Below are positions 34,478-43,242 of a stretch of 64,000 bases of DNA, one piece after another. The translations under genes were made by a program, and so were the position numbers. The DNA is from an uncultured Lachnospiraceae bacterium (GTDB lineage: Bacteria > Bacillota > Clostridia > Lachnospirales > Lachnospiraceae). The first letter of the stretch is position 1. Every line of letters begins with the position of its first letter. The stretch spans positions 124,001 through 188,000 of the forward strand of contig UQLY01000003.1 in the NCBI GenBank assembly GCA_900542015.1. Reading direction: 5' to 3'. Below the pieces are notes generated by a model, which was given only the letters and a program-made list of their open reading frames with translations, searched no databases and had not been told where the DNA came from.

Positions 34478-35709
34478 CCCTCCGCGGGAATACAGTTTTT
34501 ATCTCCCAATCCGTTGATATCTTTGTAAATGCCGATCCCCAGATCAATGATCAGCCCCAGATACAGAATCGCATAAAACCAAAGGGGAATAACCGTACTC
34601 TGCGCCAGATACATCGTGTATCCCGCAAAGGAACAGGTGATCGCAATGACCGGCACATAAAATTTCTTGGGATTATAAAAAGCGACAACCACGCTCAGTA
34701 CATCCGCCAAAATGCCGTATCTTTCGTGCATATGGGGCAGGAAATAAACAACCACCATTACAAAAAACATTCCCATACGGATGATCAGATCTTTTGTAAA
34801 TACAAATTTCTTTCTGGCGATATAATAGAGCATTACCATCAAAACGGCGAGGGTAAAATAAATGCCCGCGTCGGCGTATTCTCTTAAAAAGCTGTCCGTA
34901 CCGATGATCTGATAGATATTCGGAAACTTATGGGACAGCGCATAGATATCCATTTCTCCGTTTGCCTGAAACAGATAAACGGTCAGAAGATCCCACAGAT
35001 TCTGCCCTGCTGCCCAAGCCGGGATAACCGAGATAAAATAAACAACCGGGAGCCACAGGAAATGCTGGATTTTCATTTTTTTCTTTACCCACAGCAACAG
35101 ATACAAAGGCGCGATGAACAAAGTCTGCAGTTTAAAGGAAAAAGCGATTCCGTAAAAAATCAAAGAAATATTGGGTTTATCTTTCAGCATAAACAATAAG
35201 GACAGCATGACGAAGCTGGTAAAAATAATATCGCACTGCGCCCACATGGAACCGTTTGCCACAATCGTCGGAACAAAAAGCATGATCGTATAGGTCATCA
35301 GCGCTTTCCTCTTATCCGCCGTACCCTCGTATACGATTAAAGCCACCGCGATCGCAGCCACAAAATCAAAGAAAATGGAGACCATCTTCATCAGATACAG
35401 CGTATTAAAAAAAGGGCAGATACTGATAAAAGACAATATGGTTAAATAGGGCGTCGTATAGTCCACGTATTCAAATTCCGCCGCAAGCCCTTTGAATCCG
35501 CCGCCCGCTTCACGCAGCGTCGCCACCCAGGGTTCAAAAAACACTTTATAATCCCCGGCAACTACATTTCGCAGCGCATAACGGATACAACAGCCGAAAA
35601 TCGTCGCAAACACTACCAGTAAAATGTCCAGAAACGCGATCTTATGCTTGCCGGACTTTCCGATGGTCCATTCCTTTTCTACAAGCCCCCGTAAAAAGTT
35701 ATCTACCAT
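34474..35709 (-). CDS. GT-C type membrane glycosyltransferase (COG5542-like mannosyltransferase)
   Basis: 411 residues with about ten membrane helices. The first outside loop has AGDYKVFFEPWVATLRE with the D-Y/D-x-x-x-F-x-P-W motif, and later MWAQCDIIFTSFVMLSLLFM, PHMHERYG and FSFKLQTLFIAP, all typical of the bacterial PMT/PIG-M like group that uses a lipid-linked sugar donor and transfers it on the outer membrane face. It may decorate surface polymers or proteins. Acetate kinase lies upstream in the same direction (27 bases). Confidence 0.75.
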   Translation of the reverse strand: MVDNFLRGLVEKEWTIGKSGKHKIAFLDILLVVFATIFGCCIRYALRNVVAGDYKVFFEPWVATLREAGGGFKGLAAEFEYVDYTTPYLTILSFISICPFFNTLYLMKMVSIFFDFVAAIAVALIVYEGTADKRKALMTYTIMLFVPTIVANGSMWAQCDIIFTSFVMLSLLFMLKDKPNISLIFYGIAFSFKLQTLFIAPLYLLLWVKKKMKIQHFLWLPVVYFISVIPAWAAGQNLWDLLTVYLFQANGEMDIYALSHKFPNIYQIIGTDSFLREYADAGIYFTLAVLMVMLYYIARKKFVFTKDLIIRMGMFFVMVVVYFLPHMHERYGILADVLSVVVAFYNPKKFYVPVIAITCSFAGYTMYLAQSTVIPLWFYAILYLGLIIDLGIGIYKDINGLGDKNCIPAEG

Positions 35710-35736
35710 ATCTTCTCCTTTATCTACTGCTTATTT

Positions 35737-36933
35737 CTATTTCACAAGACGTAACGTCTCTCTTGCAATGGCAAGCTCTTCATTGGTAGGCACTGCCATA
35801 ACCGTAGTCCTGCTGTCAGGCGTGGAAATAATCACTTCTTCCCCGCGTTTATTATTTGCTTCTTTATCAATCGTTACTCCCAGGTAACCAAGATACCCGC
35901 AGACCTGCGCTCTCGCGCTGCAATTGTTTTCGCCGACGCCTGCGGTAAATACGATTACGTCCACGCCGTTCATCGCCGCGGTATAGGCTCCCACATATTT
36001 TGCCACGCGGTAACTCCAGGTATTTAAAGCGGTTTCCGCCTTTTCGTTTCCTTCCTCCGCCGCGGTTCCCAGGTCACGGAAATCGCTGGAAAGTCCGCCG
36101 GATAAGCCGAGGACGCCGGATTTTTTATTACAGATATCGATGACCTCGTCGGCGCTCAAGCCTTCTTTATCGGCAATAAAGCTGATGATCGCCGGGTCCA
36201 GATCGCCGCTTCTCGTTCCCATGATCAAGCCCTCTAAAGGGGTCAGTCCCATGGAGGTGTCCACGCATTTGCCGTTCTTAACCGCGGATACGGAAGCGCC
36301 GTTTCCCAGATGGCAGACGATAATCTTCAGATCCTCCCGTTTTTTACCGAGAATCTCCGCCGCACGGCTGCTGACAAAATCATGACTGGTGCCGTGGAAA
36401 CCATAACGGCGTACTTTATATTTTTCATAATATTCATAGGGAAGTCCGTATAAATAAGCTTCTTTCGGCATTGTCTGATGGAAAGCGGTATCAAAAACGG
36501 CAACCATAGGCACGCCGGGCATGATTTCCCTGCAGGAATTGATCCCGATCAGGTTCGCCGGATTGTGCAGGGGCGCTAAATCGTTGCACTCCTCTACCGC
36601 CTTTATCACTTCATCGTCAATAACGACACTGTTTGCAAACTTTTCTCCGCCATGGACGATGCGATGTCCCACCGCGCCGATTTCATCCAGAGATTTTACG
36701 ACTCCGACCTGCGGATCTACCAATTTTTCAATCACATATTTGACTGCCGCGGTATGATTGGGCATATCCGCCTTTGTCGTGATTTTCTCCCCGCCTGCGG
36801 GCTGATGGGTAATGGCGCTGCCGTCAATGCCGATTCTTTCGCAAAGTCCCTTTGCCAATACCTTTTCGCTGTCGCTGTCGATTAACTGATACTTTAAAGA
36901 TGAGCTTCCGCAGTTAATAACCAAAATATTCAT
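35737..36933 (-). CDS. ackA: acetate kinase
   Basis: Makes ATP and acetate from acetyl phosphate, a main energy step of fermentation. 398 residues, the normal length. Signature 1 MNILVINCGSSSLKYQL is at the start, signature 2 YGFHGTSHDFVSSRAAEIL near 175-195, and the adenosine/phosphate loops HLGNGASVSAVKNGKCVDTS and FTAGVGENNCSAR later. No phosphotransacetylase gene is adjacent in this window. A GGAAAC-like site precedes the ATG; proS ends 107 bases upstream with a hairpin between. Confidence 0.96.
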   Translation of the reverse strand: MNILVINCGSSSLKYQLIDSDSEKVLAKGLCERIGIDGSAITHQPAGGEKITTKADMPNHTAAVKYVIEKLVDPQVGVVKSLDEIGAVGHRIVHGGEKFANSVVIDDEVIKAVEECNDLAPLHNPANLIGINSCREIMPGVPMVAVFDTAFHQTMPKEAYLYGLPYEYYEKYKVRRYGFHGTSHDFVSSRAAEILGKKREDLKIIVCHLGNGASVSAVKNGKCVDTSMGLTPLEGLIMGTRSGDLDPAIISFIADKEGLSADEVIDICNKKSGVLGLSGGLSSDFRDLGTAAEEGNEKAETALNTWSYRVAKYVGAYTAAMNGVDVIVFTAGVGENNCSARAQVCGYLGYLGVTIDKEANNKRGEEVIISTPDSRTTVMAVPTNEELAIARETLRLVK

Positions 36934-36973
36934 TTCCTGTTTCCTTCTTTCCCTGTTCTTTCTTACGCAAAAC

Positions 36974-37002
36974 GCCCCGCCCCATAAAATATGCGGCAGG
37001 GC
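36974..37002 (-). terminator. terminator hairpin after proS
   Basis: GCCCTGCCGCAT pairs with ATGGGGCGGGGC around an ATTTT-like loop (one mismatch, one G-U). On the minus strand it is followed by GTTTTG, on the plus strand by a longer T-rich run. It separates proS from ackA. Confidence 0.55.
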
Positions 37003-37039
37003 TTTCTTTTTCTATTGTACACATTCCATGCGGAAAAAT

Positions 37040-38485
37040 CTAGTATGCTCTTCCCCAATATACCATTTTTGCCGCAGGCTTTCCGCAGCAGACGCAGGTA
37101 TCGGACAGATGCTCCTGTTCAAAAGGCATACAACGGCTGGTAACGGCAAGTTTTTCCTTGATTGCGTCCTCGCAAGCCTGATCGCCGCACCACATCGCCT
37201 TTACAAATCCGGTCTTTTCCGTAAAGCATTTTTCAAACTCTTCCATGGTCGTCGCCACATAGGTATGGGAATCTCTGTGCGCTCTGGCTCTTTCCAGCAT
37301 TTCCGCCTGCATGGTGTCCAGAAGCTTTGCTACCTCCGATTCCACGTCGTCCAGCGAACAGGTCAGCTTTTCTCTTGTATCGCGGCGCACCAGTACGCAT
37401 TTTCCCTCGGCAATATCTTTCGGTCCGATTTCCACTCTTACCGGAATGCCTCTCATTTCGCATTCGGAAAATTTCCAGCCGGGACTCTTATCGGAATCAT
37501 CTACCTTAACGCGCAGATTGCTTTCGTGGGACTTGCTCAGGCGTTCCTTCAATTCGTAAGCCGTATCTAACACACCGTCCTTCTTCTGCTGAATCGGTAC
37601 GATCATAACCTGCGTAGGCGCTACCTTCGGAGGCAGCACCAGACCGGAATCATCGCCGTGCACCATGATAACCGCGCCGATCAGACGGGTCGTCATGCCC
37701 CATGAGGTCTGATGTACATACTGTAATTTATTATCCTTGTCCGTATATTGGATACCGAATGCTTTTGCAAATCCGTCGCCGAAATTGTGGCTGGTGCCGG
37801 ACTGCAGCGCCTTCCCATCGTGCATCAGCGCTTCGATCGTATAGGTAGCTTCGGCTCCCGCAAATTTTTCCTTATCGGTTTTCTGTCCCTTGATCACGGG
37901 AATCGCCAGTACTTCTTCACAGAACTTCGCATAAACATTCAACATCTGAATGGTTCTTTCCTGAGCGTCCTGCGCCGTCGCATGAGCGGTATGTCCTTCC
38001 TGCCACAAAAATTCGCGGCTGCGAAGGAAAGGTCTGGTCTCTTTTTCCCAGCGGACAACGGAACACCACTGGTTGTATACCTTGGGTAAATCCCGGTAGG
38101 ACTGAATATCGTTTTTATAAAAATCGCAAAACAGCGTCTCGGAGGTAGGTCTGACGCACAGTCTTTCCTGTAAAGGCTGCAGACCGCCGTGGGTTACCCA
38201 TGCAACCTCGGGCGCAAATCCTTCTACGTGATCCTTCTCTTTTTGCAGCAGACTTTCGGGAATAAACATCGGCAGATATACGTTTTCCACACCGGTTTCC
38301 TTAAATCTTTCGTCCAACTGTTTCTGGATCAGCTCCCAGATCGCATAGCCCGCGGGTTTAAATACCATACATCCCTTTACGCTGGTATAGTCCATTAACT
38401 CTGCTTTCTTTACCACATCCGTATACCATTGTGCAAAATCCTCTTCCATGGATGTGATGGATTCTACTAACTTCTTGTCAGCCAT
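37040..38485 (-). CDS. proS: prolyl-tRNA synthetase (archaeal/eukaryotic type)
   Basis: 481 residues without the bacterial editing insert. Class II motifs: motif 1 in [20 protein letters not shown], motif 2 [20 protein letters not shown] followed by EGHTAHAT, and motif 3 in [17 protein letters not shown]. Anticodon-binding and C-terminal domains follow, with a cysteine cluster ([10 protein letters not shown]) and the terminal YWGRAY typical of ProS type 3. The gene has a strong separate promoter 150 bases upstream and a leader containing an intrinsic terminator, which predicts control by attenuation. Confidence 0.95.
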   Translation of the reverse strand: MADKKLVESITSMEEDFAQWYTDVVKKAELMDYTSVKGCMVFKPAGYAIWELIQKQLDERFKETGVENVYLPMFIPESLLQKEKDHVEGFAPEVAWVTHGGLQPLQERLCVRPTSETLFCDFYKNDIQSYRDLPKVYNQWCSVVRWEKETRPFLRSREFLWQEGHTAHATAQDAQERTIQMLNVYAKFCEEVLAIPVIKGQKTDKEKFAGAEATYTIEALMHDGKALQSGTSHNFGDGFAKAFGIQYTDKDNKLQYVHQTSWGMTTRLIGAVIMVHGDDSGLVLPPKVAPTQVMIVPIQQKKDGVLDTAYELKERLSKSHESNLRVKVDDSDKSPGWKFSECEMRGIPVRVEIGPKDIAEGKCVLVRRDTREKLTCSLDDVESEVAKLLDTMQAEMLERARAHRDSHTYVATTMEEFEKCFTEKTGFVKAMWCGDQACEDAIKEKLAVTSRCMPFEQEHLSDTCVCCGKPAAKMVYWGRAY

Positions 38486-38523
38486 CTCTACTTCTCCCTT
38501 TCCTAATCCTTTTTCCTGACTTT

Positions 38524-38567
38524 AAAAAACGCCGGTCTTTGGTCCTCAAGGAACCGAAAAACCGGCG
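38524..38567 (-). terminator. attenuator-like terminator in the proS leader
   Basis: CGCCGGT (38561-38567) pairs with ACCGGCG (38530-38536), followed on the minus strand by six T. It stands between the promoter and the proS start codon, so transcription must pass it. An inner GGTTCC/GGACC pairing adds to the stem. Confidence 0.65.
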
Positions 38568-38569
38568 GT

Positions 38570-38622
38570 AATTTTCTCTCTGAAGGTTTCCCTACCGTAC
38601 TAATCCTCTTCAACGCCTATCT
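38570..38622 (-). ncRNA. structured leader of proS, T-box-like elements
   Basis: Between the predicted transcription start and the terminator, the RNA contains GAAG...GGATTAGTACGG, ...AAACCTTC and then AGAGAG. The AGTA and AGAGAG strings are reminiscent of stem I of T-box leaders, and GAAG/CTTC can close a hairpin. However, the T-box sequence TGGnACC is absent and the leader is only about 135 bases, so this is not a standard T-box. Confidence 0.35.
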
Positions 38623-38629
38623 ATTGGCT

Positions 38630-38658
38630 ATTTTAGGCATAAAAAGCGAATTTGTCAA
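38630..38658 (-). promoter_or_regulatory. promoter of proS
   Basis: On the minus strand TTGACA (complement of 38653-38658), exactly 17 bases, TAAAAT (complement of 38630-38635). A strong vegetative promoter; start of transcription near 38623. Confidence 0.7.
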
Positions 38659-38711
38659 TGATTATTCTGATTTTTCGGGCGAAGCGGACATAGCATCATC
38701 TGTCGTCAGGT

Positions 38712-39260
38712 TCACTGTTGCTTTGCCCGGAAAGCAACCAATTGGAAAACTTCTTCCCCCGTCCGGGATTCCATGACAAGTCCGGCGTCCAGCCCGCAGT
38801 CGTCCATGTAGGAAAAAATATCGATACTTCCGTCTCCGTTTTTCCTGTAAAGAAACTCCCTTCCGTTTATGGTTTCCACGCTGTCAACCTCCGCCGTCAG
38901 GCTCTGATACATCTCCTCTGACACACATGCTGCATTTAATACGGCGTCTCCGTCTTTATTTACAATATTAAATCCGTTATTGTCGGCTACCAGTTCAAAA
39001 TCATGACCTTGCGTGGTATCCACATAAACGATCATATTGCCAAGATCCTCGAGGCTGAAATCATAGGCTTTATACGAAACGCTCTTTCTGTCTTTTTCCG
39101 CATCCGGAAAGAAATCCTCCTGTTCCTCTTTTCCCTGCTCTCTCTCTTCTTCCTTTTCCTGTTCCGGCGTACTTCCTACCGAAAAAGAGCATCCTGTAAC
39201 TGTAAACAGCAATACCGCCGTCATTATAGTCATTATGAAAGTTTTTCCTGTTTTTCTCAA
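38712..39260 (-). CDS. lipoprotein of unknown function
   Basis: 182 residues, started at TTG (39260) with GGGAGG eight bases upstream; an ATG ten codons on is possible. Signal peptide ends VTGC, then an acidic Glu/Gln-rich linker and a small beta domain (YKAYDFSLEDLGNMIVYVDTT, ending EEVFQLVAFRAK). No family recognised. It starts three bases after the stop of the 224-aa anchored protein, so the two form an operon of surface proteins. Confidence 0.65.
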   Translation of the reverse strand: MRKTGKTFIMTIMTAVLLFTVTGCSFSVGSTPEQEKEEEREQGKEEQEDFFPDAEKDRKSVSYKAYDFSLEDLGNMIVYVDTTQGHDFELVADNNGFNIVNKDGDAVLNAACVSEEMYQSLTAEVDSVETINGREFLYRKNGDGSIDIFSYMDDCGLDAGLVMESRTGEEVFQLVAFRAKQQ

Positions 39261-39263
39261 TTT

Positions 39264-39938
39264 TTATTCCTCCCTAAATTTTATAGAAAGCGCATTTTTA
39301 TATTCTTCCGGCGACGGAGCCTTATCTTTTTCAAATTCTACCGCCCGTATACAATAGTAATAGTCATCATTGAGGGTAATCATGGCAATCAGCGTTCCCT
39401 GCATCTGTCCGTTTTCATTTTGAAAATACTTTGTAAAATAACGGACATCATTCCCCATAATGGTCGTCTCCTTGACGTCCGTATCCTCAATTCTTCCTAA
39501 ATACAAAAGTTGCCTTTCCTCAAACCACGCATTGGCGTCTATGCGCTTCCCCTTGCTGATCACACTGTTTTCCGGATTTTCCGTATCTATCATCGCGCTG
39601 TCTTCTTCATGGGTCCGGTATAAGAAAATATCCAGCATGACAGAAAAGTTATAATTATAGTAGGTTTTTCCGCTGCATGATTCATCCGACATTTCGTCGT
39701 CATAATAAAAATTCTCCGGCAGCCCATAATTTACCGTTATGCCGTTTTGCGATACAGATCCTTCGGTCGTCGCTTTTTCCTCTTTGCGGTTAATTCCCAT
39801 CGAATGCGAATCCGACGCGGGACGATTTGTCAATTCATCCTGCTTTTTACCATTTCTAACCAAAAAGATAAGCGCCCATATGATCCATACAAGGAACAAG
39901 ATGAAAAAAATGAGCAGACCTGCTTTTCTTTTATTCAC
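39264..39938 (-). CDS. membrane-anchored hypothetical protein
   Basis: 224 residues started at GTG with GGGGGTGAAG upstream. One N-terminal helix (6-27), a charged linker, and an outside domain with ITVNYGLPENFYYDDEMSDE, YYNYNFSVMLDIFLYRT and a C-terminal LNDDYYYCIRAVEF. The layout resembles small extracytoplasmic sensor or PsbP-like folds, but I cannot assign it. Followed directly by the 182-aa lipoprotein. Confidence 0.65.
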   Translation of the reverse strand: MNKRKAGLLIFFILFLVWIIWALIFLVRNGKKQDELTNRPASDSHSMGINRKEEKATTEGSVSQNGITVNYGLPENFYYDDEMSDESCSGKTYYNYNFSVMLDIFLYRTHEEDSAMIDTENPENSVISKGKRIDANAWFEERQLLYLGRIEDTDVKETTIMGNDVRYFTKYFQNENGQMQGTLIAMITLNDDYYYCIRAVEFEKDKAPSPEEYKNALSIKFREE

Positions 39939-40020
39939 TTTTCATCTTCACCCCCTGTATCTTACCTATCCGCAATTTTTTAACGCCTGTCATATTTTTC
40001 ATGGAAGTACCATAGCAAAA

Positions 40021-40050
40021 AAACGAAACTGATACCATCAATTTCGTTTT
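40021..40050 (-). terminator. terminator of the XRE regulator gene
   Basis: AAACGAAATTGAT and ATCAGTTTCGTTT form a stem of about 13 pairs around GGT, followed on the minus strand by a run of T. The complementary side also ends in T, so it may stop transcription from both sides. Confidence 0.65.
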
Positions 40051-40083
40051 TCAAATACGCAATTTAGAGTTGCATCCTTATAT

Positions 40084-40779
40084 TTACCGGGTTTTAACCC
40101 GTTTTCCCTTCCTGCTCTGCAAATAGGAACAAGCGAGAATCCCATCCAACAGAAGAAAAAGACAGGTCGCTCCAAAGGGCATCAGCAACGTTTTAGAATA
40201 ATATTCAAATTTCATTTTTTTGGGATTGCCCTGATCCGTAAAGCAAAATATCATATCTCCGCCGGCAAGACCTCTGGTATCCAGCCAGACCCGATCCTTG
40301 GCATAGTTTCCTTCCAAATCCAATTTCGACACTTCCACATAGGAATACTGTTCAATAATCTGGTCCACATGGGCGATATCCGAATTCATCCGTTCCGAAT
40401 CCGTAGCAAATCCGGTAATCAGGCGGATCGTAGCTACGGCGCAAGCCGCGGTTATTACCATGCAAAGTATCAGCCCCGTCATTTGGATAGTTGAGAGTAG
40501 TCCTCCTCTTTTCCCGTCTTTTAACTCTTTATCCTCCGCAGCCGGGATTTCTTCTATATTCTTATCCGTTTCCTCCGCCTTAATTCCAAAAACCATATAA
40601 TCAAGGCTGACCTCATAGATCTTCGCCAGAGCGAACAGTTTATCCGTATCGGGCAGCGTTTTATTTAATTCCCAGTTTGACACGGATTGTCTGCTTACCT
40701 TCAGCTCCTCCGCAAGGTCCTCCTGTGTAATCCCCATTTTCCTGCGTAACGCAAGAAGCCGTTCTCCCATCGTATCCAT
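40084..40779 (-). CDS. XRE-family regulator with a membrane segment
   Basis: 231 residues. An N-terminal Cro/C1-type HTH (MGERLLALRRKMGITQEDLA, with VSRQSVSNWELNKTLPDTDK as recognition part) is followed by an acidic linker, two hydrophobic helices (about 94-118 and 198-217) and an extracytoplasmic loop between them. Such membrane-tethered XRE proteins probably sense an envelope signal. GGGAGA precedes the ATG. Target genes unknown; the two anchored proteins downstream are separated from it by a terminator. Confidence 0.82.
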   Translation of the reverse strand: MDTMGERLLALRRKMGITQEDLAEELKVSRQSVSNWELNKTLPDTDKLFALAKIYEVSLDYMVFGIKAEETDKNIEEIPAAEDKELKDGKRGGLLSTIQMTGLILCMVITAACAVATIRLITGFATDSERMNSDIAHVDQIIEQYSYVEVSKLDLEGNYAKDRVWLDTRGLAGGDMIFCFTDQGNPKKMKFEYYSKTLLMPFGATCLFLLLDGILACSYLQSRKGKRVKTR

Positions 40780-40844
40780 AGATTATCTCCCTATAAAAGC
40801 ATTGTAATATTTAAAAGATGAAAAAGCAATCACGAAAACAAAGC

Positions 40845-41894
40845 CTATTCCACCCGGTACAGTCTTTTATAAATCTCATAGAGCACCAACATATACAACG
40901 GACCCCAGATCACGCCCGCCGCGCCGAAAACCTTGGCGCCCACGTAGACGGAAAACAAAATCGCAATGGGAATCACTCCCATCCTCGCGCCGATCAGCTT
41001 CGGTTCCAACAATTCTCTTGCCAGGGCGCTGACAATAAAAGTAACCGCCAGGATCAAAGCGGAAATCCCGTTACCCATGAGAAACTGCAAAAGCGCCATA
41101 GGCAGCAGGGTAATGCCGGTTCCGATAAAGGGAAGTACGTCCAACAGCCCCGTCACAATTCCCCAAAGCAGCGGATGGGAATAACCGCTCAACAAAAATC
41201 CCAGAAAACAAAGCATACTGACGATAAGAATGATTTCAATCTGCGCCCGTATATATGCGCCGATGAGAAGAATCAGTTTTTTCATCATTTCGACGCCCTC
41301 TCTGAGAATATGAAATCTTTTGGCTTTTTCAAGCATCCATTGGTAATCCTTCGCTAACAGAATAACCGCAATCAGCGTGACCAGAAGAAACATCACTCCG
41401 CTAAACAACGCTTTCCCATAGGTAACCGTATGATCCAGTATCTTAGGAATTACGTCTATTTTTAAATCGTCTATAAAAATATTTACCCTTTCCAAAATCA
41501 GATTTTCTATGGTAAGGGAGCTGATGCCCAGATTATCCTCCACCGCATCGCAGCAGCTATGGACAAGATTTGAGAACTGATCCTCGTAAAAGGTCACGTT
41601 GACAATCAGTTGTTTCAGCTTTGATACGCATAGCCCCGAACAGTACCATATCCCGATTCCCAATACAATCAGAACAACCGATAGGATGCTTCCCGCAAGA
41701 AACCCTTTGCCGATTCGCGTCTTTTTATGAATATAATTGACAGGTTTGTGAATCAGAAATACAAAAATACCCGCAAAAATAAAAGGCAGCACATATACGA
41801 CCACATATTTGATCAATACAAACAATAAGACTGCAACTGTCCCGAATAAAATTTCCCGCTTATATTTTCTGATTTCATCATAAAAAGTCCCCAT
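40845..41894 (-). CDS. AI-2E family transporter, YtvI-like sporulation membrane protein
   Basis: 349 residues with about eight membrane helices. The family hallmarks are the N-terminal VLPFIFAGIFVFLIHKPVNYI, a long soluble central part (about 95-180), and the C-terminal block LLDVLPFIGTGITLLPMALL and FGAAGVIWGPLYMLVLYEI. In spore formers, members with this shape (YtvI) are made during sporulation; others export small molecules or ions. AAGGTGATGG precedes the ATG. Confidence 0.85.
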   Translation of the reverse strand: MGTFYDEIRKYKREILFGTVAVLLFVLIKYVVVYVLPFIFAGIFVFLIHKPVNYIHKKTRIGKGFLAGSILSVVLIVLGIGIWYCSGLCVSKLKQLIVNVTFYEDQFSNLVHSCCDAVEDNLGISSLTIENLILERVNIFIDDLKIDVIPKILDHTVTYGKALFSGVMFLLVTLIAVILLAKDYQWMLEKAKRFHILREGVEMMKKLILLIGAYIRAQIEIILIVSMLCFLGFLLSGYSHPLLWGIVTGLLDVLPFIGTGITLLPMALLQFLMGNGISALILAVTFIVSALARELLEPKLIGARMGVIPIAILFSVYVGAKVFGAAGVIWGPLYMLVLYEIYKRLYRVE

Positions 41895-41954
41895 ACCATC
41901 ACCTTTTGATAGTATGAGGAGCGAAAAATCATTTATACTGTTAAAGTGTGGAAA

Positions 41955-42710
41955 TCAGCCCGCGAAATCCCGTAAAACAGGCTTTTTCGGCAAAACGGTA
42001 AATTCTTCTGTTTTTCCTGTTTTTGGATGTTTGAAAGATAGTCTGTGGGCGCATAACGCCACATCTTTGACGCCCAATTCTCTGCTGAGATTTTGGCTGT
42101 CCGCGCTTCCGTATTTGAAATCTCCCAAAAGAGGCATACCCGCATTTGCCAATTGCACGCGGATCTGATGATGCCTGCCTGTTTGTAAATGAATCCTAAG
42201 AAGAGCCGTTACGGCAGATCCTGATCCGTTCGGTCTGTTCGATCTGCCAGGTCCGCTTATTTCATTTGTTTTGACAACTTCATAGGATAAAACCGCTTTC
42301 TTTGCATTTTGGTCACATGCTTTCCCAACCCTTGACAAATTGTTCCTGCCGTCTTTGATCAGGAAATCCGTTAATGTAATTTTTTCCGCTTGTTTGACTT
42401 TTTCCTCTTCCGCCAAAACAACGGCGAGATATTCTTTTGTTAAAGCCCTTTCCGCCGCCTGCCTGCTGAGTAACGCCGCCGCCTGAGGCGTTTTCGCAAA
42501 AACAAGTATACCTTCCACCGGCTGGTCCAGACGGTGAATCAAACCAAGATACGGCTCTTTCGGCTTTTCTCCCTTATGATTTGCCATCAGATAATTTTTT
42601 AGCTCGGAAACCACATCCGTCTGCAGCAATCCTGCTGCCTGAGTCGCTATTCCCGCCGGTTTATAAACAACCAGGATATCCGAATCCTCATATACGATCT
42701 CTGTTTTCAT
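41955..42710 (-). CDS. RluA-family pseudouridine synthase
   Basis: 251 residues. Catalytic motif HRLDQPVEGILVFAKT near residue 60 (active-site Asp in HRLD), then ALLRIHLQTGRHHQIRVQLA and LGDFKYGS, the standard RluA layout. No S4 domain, so it is of the short RluA/YlyB-like type acting on 23S rRNA or tRNA uridines. The exact target cannot be told. AAAGGATCG precedes the ATG; the GNAT gene ends 16 bases upstream, so they are likely co-transcribed. Confidence 0.9.
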   Translation of the reverse strand: MKTEIVYEDSDILVVYKPAGIATQAAGLLQTDVVSELKNYLMANHKGEKPKEPYLGLIHRLDQPVEGILVFAKTPQAAALLSRQAAERALTKEYLAVVLAEEEKVKQAEKITLTDFLIKDGRNNLSRVGKACDQNAKKAVLSYEVVKTNEISGPGRSNRPNGSGSAVTALLRIHLQTGRHHQIRVQLANAGMPLLGDFKYGSADSQNLSRELGVKDVALCAHRLSFKHPKTGKTEEFTVLPKKPVLRDFAG

Positions 42711-42726
42711 TTCATCGATCCTTTAT

Positions 42727-43218
42727 TTACAGTACATGATAATGAGGAATAATATCCTCGTAGGTGCCGTCTTTCATCAAAAATCCTCCCGGAATAACTC
42801 CAAGACGGACAAATCCCAGTTTCTCATAGAGGCGAAGCGCCTGTTCATTGGAGCTTACCACCGCGTTAAACTGCAAAATACCATAGCCCAGCTCTTTTCC
42901 TTTTTCCATGCAATGAGTAACCAGCTTTTCTCCGATATGCTGTCCTCTCAAACCCTTTTTGACCGCATAGCTGGCATTGCAGATATGACCGCAGCGACCT
43001 ATATTATTAGGATGAAGAATATACAAGCCCACGACATTTTTGCTCTCTGCATCAATGGCAATTCCCGTAAAAGACTGTTCTTTAAAAAAACGGTCCCCGG
43101 TTCCCTCCGTCAGCGGTTCCTTTTGCGGAAATGCAACGCCGTCTTCCACAACTTCGTTCCAGATGGCAATTGCATCGGAGATATCTTCTTTTTCGTATGG
43201 TTTGATTATGATGTCCAT
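42727..43218 (-). CDS. GNAT family N-acetyltransferase
   Basis: 163 residues of a complete GNAT fold: an N-terminal strand IIIKPYEKEDISDAIAIWNE, the acetyl-CoA loop GLRGQHIGEKLVTHCMEKGK near 95-114 (Q/RxxGxG/A type), and the C-terminal NEQALRLYEKLGFVRLGVIP. Substrate unknown; L-methionine sulfoximine/phosphinothricin-type enzymes have a similar N-terminal WNE motif. Lies between the GH43 gene and rluA, all in one direction. Confidence 0.87.
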   Translation of the reverse strand: MDIIIKPYEKEDISDAIAIWNEVVEDGVAFPQKEPLTEGTGDRFFKEQSFTGIAIDAESKNVVGLYILHPNNIGRCGHICNASYAVKKGLRGQHIGEKLVTHCMEKGKELGYGILQFNAVVSSNEQALRLYEKLGFVRLGVIPGGFLMKDGTYEDIIPHYHVL

Positions 43219-43242
43219 TTTTTTACACTTTCTTTTCTAATT

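Noticed and set aside
38486..38622. Complete T-box riboswitch upstream of proS
   Set aside because: Leader is too short and lacks the TGGnACC sequence; kept only as a structured leader with T-box-like pieces.
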